Source: Halichondria panicea (lineage: Eukaryota; Porifera; Demospongiae; Suberitida; Halichondriidae). Taken from it: 64,000 bases of DNA. The notes under the pieces were generated by a model. That model did no database searches. It was not told where the DNA came from and saw nothing but the letters and a program-made list of their open reading frames with translations. Position numbers and translations under genes: made by a program. The DNA lies in assembly GCF_963675165.1 (NCBI RefSeq), contig NC_087387.1:4676990-4740989 (forward strand). The letters are read 5' to 3'. This document shows, in pieces, positions 10,201 through 22,200 of this stretch (positions are counted from its first letter, which is position 1; each line of letters begins with the position of its first letter).

Positions 10201-13200
10201 AAAAAGCCCATCTTGAATAAACGCCCATCCCCTCTTTGCTTCGAATTCTTGCAGAGGAGGTACGACACGGTCACATGACAAGCCAAAAGGATTATGAATC
10301 TCATTAACTTGTGCATGAATATCATTCAAGACTGTGTACTTTGATAGTGGATTTGGTTTGGCGTGTATCTTTCAAGAAATAAACTTGACGTTTCTAAGAT
10401 CAGGATGGTTCATTGCTGGGCTTATACTGATGTGAAATAGCTTTTCAACCAGTTTCAACCACCACTTAGATTTTGAGATATTATTGTTTTTAGTGTAATT
10501 CTGTTTTAGAGTGTTTAATAAGTATTCTGTGCCTGCATTCAGGATAGGATCACTGCCAACATCTGAGCCTTGGTTGTTACAACAAATCTAATCTCTATTT
10601 GTAAAACTCTAGCTACTAGCCAGCAACAAATTCACTGAGTTTTATGCTCTAAACTTGTCTCTTCATGGTGCTTACTTGCCATCAGTTGAATGTCGTCATT
10701 GGAATGCATTTGTAACGACTTCTTTGTCTTTCTTGCCTTCAATCAAGAAATAGCAGCCGCGTGAGCTTAACCGCGTGTCGTACCTCCTCTGGAATTCTTG
10801 CATGTAGACTCGCAAGCCACTCCCTTTTCTCTGATTGGACGGGGGCGGGAGAAAAGGGACTGGTGACTCTGGGACACATTTTGTGTCTCTACCAGAATTT
10901 GGGTAGAGATTATTCATTGATTTTTCCACGTGATCCAAAAATTGCGTGAGGTTAAGTAGAATTGCGTAGCCTGCAAAAGTGATCGCGGGCGTCTTAGCTA
11001 CAGTTTAAGAATGGATGCTAGTGCTAGAAAAGAGAAGATGATGGAGTAATAACATCATCAGGCATTCAGCTAGGATATAGTCATCTAAGACACCAGCAGA
11101 GATTAGCTTGTTTTAGTTTTACATGATGAGAACTGGCAGCCGAAAGTCATTGGTTGCCTAAAGCTTTTAATAACCTGTACAATACAAGACAGATAATGGC
11201 AGACGGCAGCAGTTGAATTGAGAGTAGTCAGACTTGTACAAGCTGTCTTAAATCGCTGCCACTCCTCGGTTCAAAGAAAGACTGCCAAGATTTCTACGTT
11301 CATCAGCTGTTCCATGCTAATCCACAAGTTGTGGCACAACAGACACTGGTACAAGGATCTATAAAATCAAAAGGCTGGCTAGATAGATCTGTATACTTGT
11401 CTTCTGTGTGTCTTTAGCTTTTGACGCATCAGAATAAATTGGATAATTTGCACGTGACATTAATATTTAATAGCATTCCTGATTTACACATAGCCTCCTT
11501 CGCAGCCTCTCCTTTTTCTGTTCTTTGTCATAGTTCAATAAGATAAAACACGGGACTAATTGGAGGAACAAAGAAAGAAAGAAGGAAGAGACTAAGAAAA
11601 AGGAGAGCCTGCCTTGCTAAGTCGCGTGACGGTAGACGAGTGAAAATGAACGTGGGCAATCACTAGCTGGGCGGAGCCTGACAGAGCAAAAAGCTACAGC
11701 ATGCCTACGCATTGCAAACTCTAAATAAAAGCTGTTAGCATCGTAGATAGTAAGCCAGAATCAACATCGTAGACGAGGGCTTACCTAGTAAAGACTAAAG
11801 AGACTAAATATCTAAATTTAGCTCAGTTTTTTTTCCTGAGTTCAGAACAGACCCACTTGATTAGTAGATATAATTATTACAGCAGTATAGTCTACTCTAC
11901 TCTAGTCTTTCATACTTTCTCTACTGACTAAAGGTCTCACGAAGGCTGACTCTACTGCACTGTACTGTACTGTTCATAACAGATTATGTTCCTGGTAAAT
12001 GCGCTCCAAGTACTGTGTGGGAGGACAGTTATTGAGGTTTTCTCTCGCCCACGCTCTTGCCTTGGTTTTCTGAAACAAAGTATCGGATAGCTGCTCTGTA
12101 GGAGTATGACCTACCATCCTTCGAGAAGTTTCTGCTACATCTAACATCAACGAATAGAGTCAGAGTCCACTTCTTCATGTTCATTCTCTTGTCATGCTTT
12201 AATCATACTCATGTATTAGTTTATAACATGGTTGTTTTCAATAAAATGTTCATACTACAGGGACATAGCCACCAGTCAGGTTAGTCAGGTTTCAACCTGA
12301 CCACTTTTTCCGAGGTGAATAGGCAATGGTCGTCACTACAGTAAACACATAATGGACAAAAAATGCTTCTTCTGCAGTGCAAAACATGCAATGATCAAGA
12401 CTATTAATCTACATGCTATCATTGCTATGGCGAGAGAGAATCCCTTCCAAGTCTTACAGACCAAGCTCACCATCCAGCTAACAATTTTTTGTTCCCCAAG
12501 CGATCATTTGGAAAGTCCAAACCAGTCTTGCCAAATACAACTTTACTGTTTCTCCATCATGATAAGAATCAATGTTGTGTTTTGCGCGCGTAACAACCTG
12601 ACCACTCTAAAGTTGGTGGCTACGGCCCTGTACTATGTATTAAAATGAAAATACAATAAAATAATAAATTATTAATAAAAAAAATTGGCATAGAGTAAAG
12701 TATAAACCTCGATTTGAGGCCGCGGGTGGGCGTATGTTAGAATGAAAACTCACCGTTCGCGATTAAAAGCCCAGTCCCGGCCCCTAATAAGTATTAGCCT
12801 ATAATTATAGACTTCTTGCAGGAAAGGGTGGGCGTATTTTCGTGAGGGTACGGTAGTATCGTTGAAGATTATTCATTAAGCCATCAGATAGGCTTCTGTT
12901 TCCATTCAGCTCCTCTCCTATAATGACTGTGTGGAATTCAATTCTGTCAACAATTGCTATCAACAATAATAATGTAACATTATACCTCTTCACCTCTTCT
13001 AATAGTTTTTGAGCGAAACGAAACAATGGCGAGAGGCATTAGCACAGCGCAGCTTGCACCACTCATTATATAGTGACTCTGCATATATATGGAAATACGG
13101 TCATAGCCACTTACGAAATATTAGCCGCTCTTTCTTTTATAGGCTCCTAGTCAACGATATTACTGCTATTGTTATATATACACACATGACATCATGATGA

Positions 13201-16200
13201 ACATTTTTGGATCAGGATAATCATAGGGAAAAGTGGGAATGATCGATCTGATTATGCCAAAAGCCTAAAATTCATGGCTGCATGCTGCAGTATAATAATA
13301 GTATGTTCTCACTATTGCATGCAGCTACCAATAGCTAGCGTTCTATAGTGCAGAGGTATAACTACTACGTATATCCCTTTCCTGGCCTATCGCAGTTCCG
13401 TCACTTTAGTTTGCATTTGTAGTTCAAAAGGTCAGTCCAACCCACCAAATTATATAGACGAGGCTAATACTTAATGCTCTGAGTATAATATAAGGCTGTA
13501 GATATTCTATCATGCTCATGCTCTCATTTTTTCTCTCTAATCTAGATAATATTTCTAATTTACGCAATGTTACTGCACTGTTCCCTCAGGCACAGACGTC
13601 CCCCCCGCAACCTCACTACCAATCCCCGGCTCAGCAGGCCCAGCCACCCCCCCCATAGTCTCACTATCCATCCCCGGCTCAGCAGGCCCAGCCATCCCCC
13701 CCGCAGCCTCACTACCCACCTCCGGCTCAGCAGGGACCACCCCCAGCCCAGGTAACTACATAACAGAGCCTCTCCCACTTGATTTTATCGCCACCCCCAA
13801 TGAAGGCTATGCATGGCTTAGAGATGGGCGTGGGTCAATGGTTGTGCACACTAACCAGTCGATTTTATGCCTTTCTGCTGCCTCAATGGAAGTATGTGTG
13901 GCCTTTAAATGTTGCACTCTGCTCAACTAAGCTGCTTAATTAAAGCAAGCATGCATGTAGACTATTGTAGTGCATGTGTCAACTTGTGTAGTGCCTGTGT
14001 ACACAAATGGCTTGCTGCTTCATCTTTGAAAATATTCTATGGCTATATATATATAGAAGGACTGTCTTAGTATACTACTCAGTCCTACATGACAGCATGT
14101 AGGTGGTCTAAACCCTTTTTTAAGTGTCCTAGCTCAACAAAACTTCAAAGGGTATTCGCATTCATGACACTATCCAATCTACCACATATAAATTAAATGT
14201 TAATTATGTGTGTTAACTGTGACCAAATATGACTTACCTTAACTTGAAAATACTGCCTCCAATACCAAGTTTTAGAAAACAAAATTGGTACAAAAGAAAG
14301 CTCTTAGTGAGATCTACTAGAAACAAGGTGGATATTTGGTGTGAGCTCATTCTAGCTTTGATTATAGCTTGAAAAAATGCTCAAAAAACGTGAAAATATG
14401 ATTTGTATGCTTATTGCGTGTACAAAATACGTGATAGCAGCCCTAAATATCCACTTGGTTTCTATATATTGCATTGTAGTAAGAACGTTCTTTTGATACT
14501 AAGATTGAACCATAATATTGGAGGCAGCGTTCTTTGGTTAAAGTAAATAGCAAGTTAATGTACACAACAAGGCAGTAACCATGGCAACAATGTTATCATC
14601 CTGATCCATTTACATATCTAATATGAATCCCGAATAAACACAATGAAACCATTACACAATGACAATGAATGGATTGCAATGCACCCTCATTCATGTAAAT
14701 CCAGGAATTATAATCAAGAAAACGTTACTATATAGAAGCCCATAGAAAGTCTTACTTGCATTGCATTGACCTTGAGCAGCTGTCAGTTTACACAGACAGA
14801 CACACACACACACTACCATATACCTCGCTTGCGCATGCACACCGAGGCATAATCCCAGCAAAATTAATAAGCAAGCTTGCTCACACATGCAGGTATATAA
14901 TATATTTTGTATTATAATGTTCTGTTAAAATTATAAGCCTCACCTGATCATGTGTTCTTTTACATGCTAGGTTTGACATGTACAGTAGAGTTTCTGCAAA
15001 CTACTATGAACATCACTGATGAACAGCTTAACTTAAACATTCAAGAAACATATCTCTATGAATTGGCAGCTTGCTTTGATAACACTGATGACTATGTCGA
15101 GATACTAGGGCTCTCAGATGCACAGCAAACGGATGTAAAGGAAGAGAAGGCTAAAGTTGTTATCAATCGCACACAGGCCGGTATGAAATTGGCTCTCAAA
15201 TACTGGCTGCGAAAAGAACATTTGGAGGCAACTTTCCGATCTTTACTCTCTCTCATACTTTCTATGAATAAAGGAAATGTTGCTGGCGAAGTATGCGAGT
15301 TCCTTAAAAATCGTACGTAATTAATTATACATCATGCATGAGTGTATTCAGAGCCGTGTAATTAACCAAGAGCATGCAGTCTTATATTGATCAATCACTT
15401 ATTATAACATGAATTATGCATGGTGTGTTCATGCAACATCTCAAAAGCATTGCACAGAGTGTATGGTTGACAGTAAAATAATAACGTATATATATAATGT
15501 CATTCCTTATTATACAATATAGTACAACTCCCAAAACGAAAACGGAAAAACTCAGATTATAGCATGCAAAGTGGGTCGATAGGCACATCCAAACAAAGGA
15601 GGAAGTCAGGTATTATAATTATATGCACTTATTAATTGATCGACTGAATTAAGCATAACTGCATGCATGTAGATGCTACAGTAGAAGAATTGGACTTGCT
15701 GAAAGAAGATTTTTCTATGGAACGTTCGTTTAACAATCTGTCCAATCAAATACGGAAGTCACTAGTGGATCAAGGCCATAAGCCAACTCAATTACTTTCC
15801 TGCTTACAAGGATATGACATGTTTCCTAAGCTTCTTGTGGAATCTAATACTATTTTCGCAGAAGAGAAAGAAAGATGCATGAAATGTGAATCAATTAATG
15901 ATTTGTGGTTTTATATCGGCAATTTCTTCACATCTTATAGCTATGAGATATTGGAGACTCTCATCCAAGAATTAGGAACAGAAACTGACAAGCAACGCTT
16001 GCAAGACTATAAAAAATTGTTTTTTGAGCATTCCAAGAAGTCTCTTGAGAACTTCGGTGCAGCCCTGACTCGATTCACGGGCACCACATACAGGGAATTG
16101 ATTGTCAAAATTAATGACACCTTCAAAAAGATTTCTGCTAAACACCTTGAAGAACTCAAGATTAACTTGGCTAAAGCAGTTGATATTCCAAACAATCACC

Positions 16201-19200
16201 TTAAACGATTCATTGTTCAACCAGGGTGCATTGAAATAACTTATCATGTTCCACTGTATGTCGAATTTCAACTGAAAGCATTTTCAATTTCATCAGAACA
16301 GCGAACTTTACTAGAAAATCTTCGAGTTATTTGGCTGAAATGTGGATGCTTCTGGTATTATGTACAGGTATGTTCATTTAATTGCTATGCTTTGTTATTG
16401 TAGGATATTGATAATTATAGGCCCAATTATAGTATTAGTTGATAACTGCAGAATGTTGACGGATCTGGCTCAGGAAATAATCAAAGAAGACCAGATACAG
16501 GTTTGCATACCTTTTACTATCAATTACCTTAATTTGACCATTTTTTCTCAGATGGCGACCGCTCAAGTGATGCTCGCAAGAAGTTTATCTCTAATATAAA
16601 TCCAGACAATGTTGTGGACACTGATTCAGTTTATGAACAACTTGATAAGGCAAGCTCTATTCACGACAGTGAATCTGGATATGGCACTGGATATGGCACG
16701 ATGGGTAAAGATTATACTTATGGCAAATTGCCAGCTCGTAAGGTAAGAAAATTGTTGTTTAATTATGACTATGGAGTAATTAACTATTATACTGCTCTGT
16801 GCATCGTACCGAATTACTCTATATGCACGAGGTGAGCTGTCCAAAGGGTATAGAACATTCAGCTCAATAATATAATACACTTGCAGTCATGTACACACAT
16901 CTTATGTATTATTGAGATTTGGTTGATATGCAGTTAAAGTGCCCAACCATAACCACCTCATTCGGTGTGTTTGCTTTACTAATCCAATTAGTGGTAATGG
17001 TTGGCAGTTAAACTTTTCTGTATACATCCAAATTATTGTATACTACAGTTGGAATCGTATACACTTTTGTTTATACCATACTCTACCGAGATTACACCCA
17101 CCCTAATTGCATGCTACAAAGTAGCCTCGAATCCAGGCGGATTAAAATACGGCCTGGTATCTATTGCATGTGTAATTAATCATAGGCGTGGTCCATAGGC
17201 GTGGTCCATACACGCCCATGTACTATATACTATGTATATGAAGCTTTATAGCCTAGCTAGCTAGCTGTGGCCCTCTATGGTGTTGTCGAGAAGACTTGCA
17301 CACTATAGTCTGAAACCAGAAAAGGCTCTCATCTACCTCTATATATATGATGGTTGGATGGTCGTGATGTTTTGAACTTGGTTTCTGAGCTTCGTAGAGT
17401 ACGGCACATATTTATGCCTTGGTGCGCATGCGCAAGCGAGGTATACGATAGTGTGTTCGTGTGTGTGTGTGTGTACACTGCTACAGCTGGTCAAGGATCA
17501 ATGAAGTGGAAGTATATAGAGTTTCTATAGGCTTCTAGTCATTTTAATTCGTTAGTATAAATAATAAAAGACGGGTAGTCATTTTAGTGTTTTCAGATTT
17601 TCAGGGTGTATACTAATTTTGGCGGATTTGCAGTAAATTCATTTGTCACAAGGTTGAATGGGTCAAATATAGATGAAAAAAGAGCTATAATAATTATAGC
17701 TTGCTTAGCATATTTTCATTAGAAAAAAGAAAAAAAGAAGGAGATTCATTCATAATAGACCTTTTATTAATGTGATGGAATGTGCTGACATTGCACCAAT
17801 GACTCACTGGGGAACGAAAGTGCTGCTACCACTCCCATTAAATGATCATTTTAGTTGCTACTGCATTCTTGGTGGCCGAGAAGGGTCACCCGCCTTGCCT
17901 TTGCCTACCGCCACAATTAACCGCGAATGCAAAATGTTTGCGCTCACAGTATATATAGGTGCATTATTTGTATTCCCTTTACTTTTAGCAACCAGAGGAG
18001 AAAATAGACCAACTTGGTCGCTTAGATACCATCGAAACCTCACAAATGAAAACTTTCCCCGATGCAACGAAGGCGCAGATTGACACGAGCCGTTTATTGA
18101 AAAGGTATACAGCATGTGTTCCAAAACGAAATGACAACAATACTCAACTTCATATTGCTTGTTATAATGGCGATGTGTTAAAGGTTTCAGAATGTATTCA
18201 AGTTCAAAAACTAGATCCATTGGAGTTTAATCAACAAGGTGATACGGCTCTTCATACTGCCACAAGAGCTGGACATCTCAACGTTGTTAAGTACCTTGTT
18301 GAAGAATGCCAAGTAAATGAAGCTTGTGAAGCTGCTGATGGTTCAACTGCTTTTCATATTGCTGCCTTCTATGGGCACAAACATTTGGTCAAGTATTTTA
18401 ATGAGAAAGAGCTTGATCCGTTATATTGTAATGAATACAAAGAAACACCGTTATTTCTGGCTTGCTTGGCTGGTGACGTGCAGATAGTCAAACTTTTGGT
18501 TAAGGAAGCTCAAAAATATCAGCCAGTTGAAGATTTCATTCGTAACACAACTCTCACTGGTGAAACAGTACTTCACTATGCTGTATTGTCCAAAAAATTA
18601 GCAATGGTAAAGTACTTAGTAACCATTCTCCAAACTGAACGACTTGAACGAGGCGTACGATATGACACGGCTCAGCATAGGTTTGCATTGCTGGATGAAG
18701 CAGACAGAAATGGCCGCATGCCTATTCATCTAGCTTGTCAATGTGGTTTGACAGATATTGTTCAGTACCTAGTTGAATCAGAGACCTACAAGCCAGACAT
18801 CTGTACAAGTAATGGATGTACTCCTCTTCACTATGCAGCTCTATCTGAAACACCTTGTGTTCTTGAGTACCTGATTAAAGAACATCATTGTGATGCGATG
18901 TGTACTGACATCCTAAACAATACACCTGTTCACTATGCAGCAATAGGTGGTACTCTAGAAACTTTCAAATGTCTTATTGAAACTCATAGATGTGATTCCA
19001 ATGTTCTCAATATCCAAAAAGAATCACCTCTTCATATGGCTTGTGAAAATGGGCAAATTATCATCGCTAAATATCTCATTGAGGATGAAAAATACAACCA
19101 ATACAGCAAAGCCTCTCGAGGAAATACACCTCTTCATTTTGCTGCTTTTGGAGGTCATTATGATTTAGTAAAATATTTAATTATCGATCGTGAATGTGAC

Positions 19201-22200
19201 CCAAACACTAAGAACGATGATAATGAAACACCACTTTTCTTTGCTAGTTACGGGGAAAAAGTTCTTGCTCTTTTAGTTGGTGATGATGTGTTTCATCATA
19301 TCAAAAATCCTCCAAGATTCATGAAGACTATTAAATTTCTTGTTGAAGAGCATAATTGCTGTCTTACTTTATCTAATCCAGGCAAATTTTCCCCACTTCA
19401 AATAGCCTGTTTCTATGATAATATAACAGCTGTCCAATATTACATTGAGGATCAGAAATGTGACAAAGAATCTAAAGATGCTAACGGAATGGCTCTCATA
19501 CACGTTGCAGCTCTAGGAGACGCTATTGATGTCTTTACGTACCTAGTTGAAACTCAGCAGGTTGACATAAATTCCTCAGATAACAATGGTAACACGCCAT
19601 TACATTATGCAGCTGATACGAGAGGGAAAGAGTCACTTAAAACAGATCTCTACAAAAGTGTTATTAAAACTCCCACCAAGTTATCTTTTCATCAGAAAAC
19701 AGGTTTGAAAAATATTTTCACGGATATGAACCAAATTGAACACCAACTGAACCTTTCCGTTCTTCGATACTTAATGAGTGGAGTAACAAGTATCTCTGAA
19801 CTAACTAACAGTAAGGGGCAAACACCTCTCCACATTGCATGCAAGCGTGGACAACTTAGTACCGTGAAACTTTTCAGCGATTTTGAGCTGGAAACTAAAG
19901 ATAAAGAAGGAGCAACACCACTTCACCTTGCTGCACAATGTGGCCACTTACCAGTTGTCGAATATCTAGCTTTAGAGAAGAAATGTGATATAAAATGTAT
20001 CGACAATGACAATGACACACCAGCTCATCTTGCCACCATCAGTGGACATCTAGATGTAATAAAATTTTTCGTAGAAACTATGGGATTTGATATTCTCGCT
20101 GACAGTTCCCAAGAGTCACATGACGTCAAGTTTGTTCGATTTCCTCTTCATGTAGCTTGTGCAGCAGAAAACATTGACGTTGTCAGGTATCTGGTTGAAG
20201 AATTCCGATGTGATGTAATGACAAGAGATGAAGATGGCGATGTACCTCTTCATCATGCAGCAATGCTTAAAAACATTACCACAATAAAATACTTAGTAGA
20301 AGAGTGTGATTGTAATGTCCTAGTTACAAATGAAAAAGGCTTAACTCCTCTTCACTATTCTGTTGTCAGTAATATAGACATTGTACAGTATTTTGTTGAG
20401 GAGTGCGAATGTGACGTTCGAGTAAAGACCAAAGACGGACTAACACCTCTTCACTTAGCAGTTATTGTTGGAAACATCGATGTTGCTAAATACTTTATAA
20501 GCAAGAACTCTGATTTGCTACACTCTCGTGACAATAATGGTTGCACACCTCTGCATATGGCAGCTATGTATGGAAAAGTTGAAATGTGCAAATTACTTAT
20601 ATCCGACTTCTACTGTGATAAAAATGAAATAGCTGAAAATGGGCAAACCCCGCTTCATTTTGCTGCAAGTGATGGTCACCTGCCTGTTGTGGAGTACCTA
20701 ACACTCGAAGTGAACTGTGACAAGTCTAGCACAGATGTAGATGGTTTCACACCAGCTCACTTAGCTGTTTTAAATGGACATCTAGATGTACTCAAATTTT
20801 TTGTCGAGAGGCTGACTTTTGATATACGAAATGAAAAAGCACTTGACAATAATATTAGGCCAATTCATTTAGTAGTAGCAAAAAATGGAAACTTAGCTAT
20901 CTTGAAGTATTTGGTTGAAGAATGCAAATGTGATGTAATGGTCAAAGACAGTCATGATCGAGTGCCCCTTCACTATGCTGCAATACTTGGACAATTGGAG
21001 ACAGTAAGGTATTTAATTGAAAAATGTGAATGCGATGCAATGGTAAAAGACAGTGATGGTATGCTACCTCTGGATTATTCTACTGCTAATAAAACAACAG
21101 AAATTATGAGGTACCTCGTTGAAGAATGTCAATGTCCCTTGAACTCAATGAACAAAACTGGTCAAGTTCTTCTTCATCATGCAGCAGGCTGTGGAAATAT
21201 CGAGGCTATTGTGTATTTGACAAGTAAAACAACTGATGATTTACCCCGAGACGTTTTAGACCTAACTCCTGTTCATTACGCAGTATTGAATGAATCGCTC
21301 CCGATTGTCACTTATTATGTATCATACCTCAAGTGTGACCCCAATATTCCATGTCTTTCAGATACTACTCTACTTCAATTGGCGTGTTCTGGAGGCCACC
21401 TGGATATTGTACAGTTCCTTCAACAATGCCCTGCATGTGATTTTCAAGAGAGTGACAGAAGTGGCAAGACACCTTTACATTATGCTCTTGGCGCAGAGCA
21501 GATGGAAATTTCTCATTTTCTTGTAAACCTAAAATTATGTGATGTAACAGCTAGTGACAAAGCAGGAAACACATGTCTTCACATTGCAGCTGAGCATGGA
21601 CTACTGGAATTTGTTCAGTTATTTGTAGATGATTTTGACTGCAATCCGAACTCCCTAAATGCACGCAGACTAACTCCTTTTCACGTAGCTTGTGAAAATG
21701 GACACGAAGAAGTGATGAAGTATTTAACAAGTCACCATAAGTTTACTCCAGTAACGAATAACGACAATTTTACCACGCTTTATTTTATTGTTCTCAACAA
21801 TAATATTGAAAAAGCAAAAGAACTTGCCTTGTCGTCAGAATATGATCTAAAAAGCAGAGACCAAGACGGTAAGACAATTCTTCATTATGCTGTCAAAACT
21901 TTAAGGAGAGAGTTCATTGAATTTCTGATATTTGAGATTGGGTGTGATGTAACCATTGCCGATAACGAAGGAAATACGTGTCTCCATATTGCAGCAGAGC
22001 TTGGGCAGCTCGAACTAGTTCAAATGTTTGTCATGGCATATGGACTTAACATCAACCGTCAAAACTCTGTAGGATTAACTCCCTTACATCTAGCTGCTTG
22101 TAATGGGTATGAGGGTGTGGCTAAATTTCTACTTGAGCAACCTAACTGTGATGTAATGCGTAAAGACAATGATAATCGCACTCCTCTACATCATGCTATT

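Larger units (their letters stand above)
7850..13589 (+). other. Intron 3 of the death/ankyrin gene (5.7 kb)
   Basis: No coding exon was recognised inside. It holds a foldback element (about 8605-9885), a MITE with 9-bp target duplication (10252-10791), a repeat shared with 26440-26835 (12055-12257 and 12631-12855), and the TIR element inserted in it (12258-12630). Sequence near 8425-8490 reappears inverted near 12990-13060. The phase-1 ends of exons 3 and 4 match across this intron. Confidence 0.6.

Noticed and set aside
13567-13755. Arg/Pro-rich open frame over the 48-bp repeat
   Set aside because: Only the frame set by the phase-1 ends of the neighbouring exons fits the spliced gene; this other frame is open by composition.
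16342-16599. Continuous plus frame across the exon 6 end and following intron
   Set aside because: It is in a different frame from exon 6 and runs through good donors and acceptors; splicing to 16452-16500 restores a phase-consistent protein.
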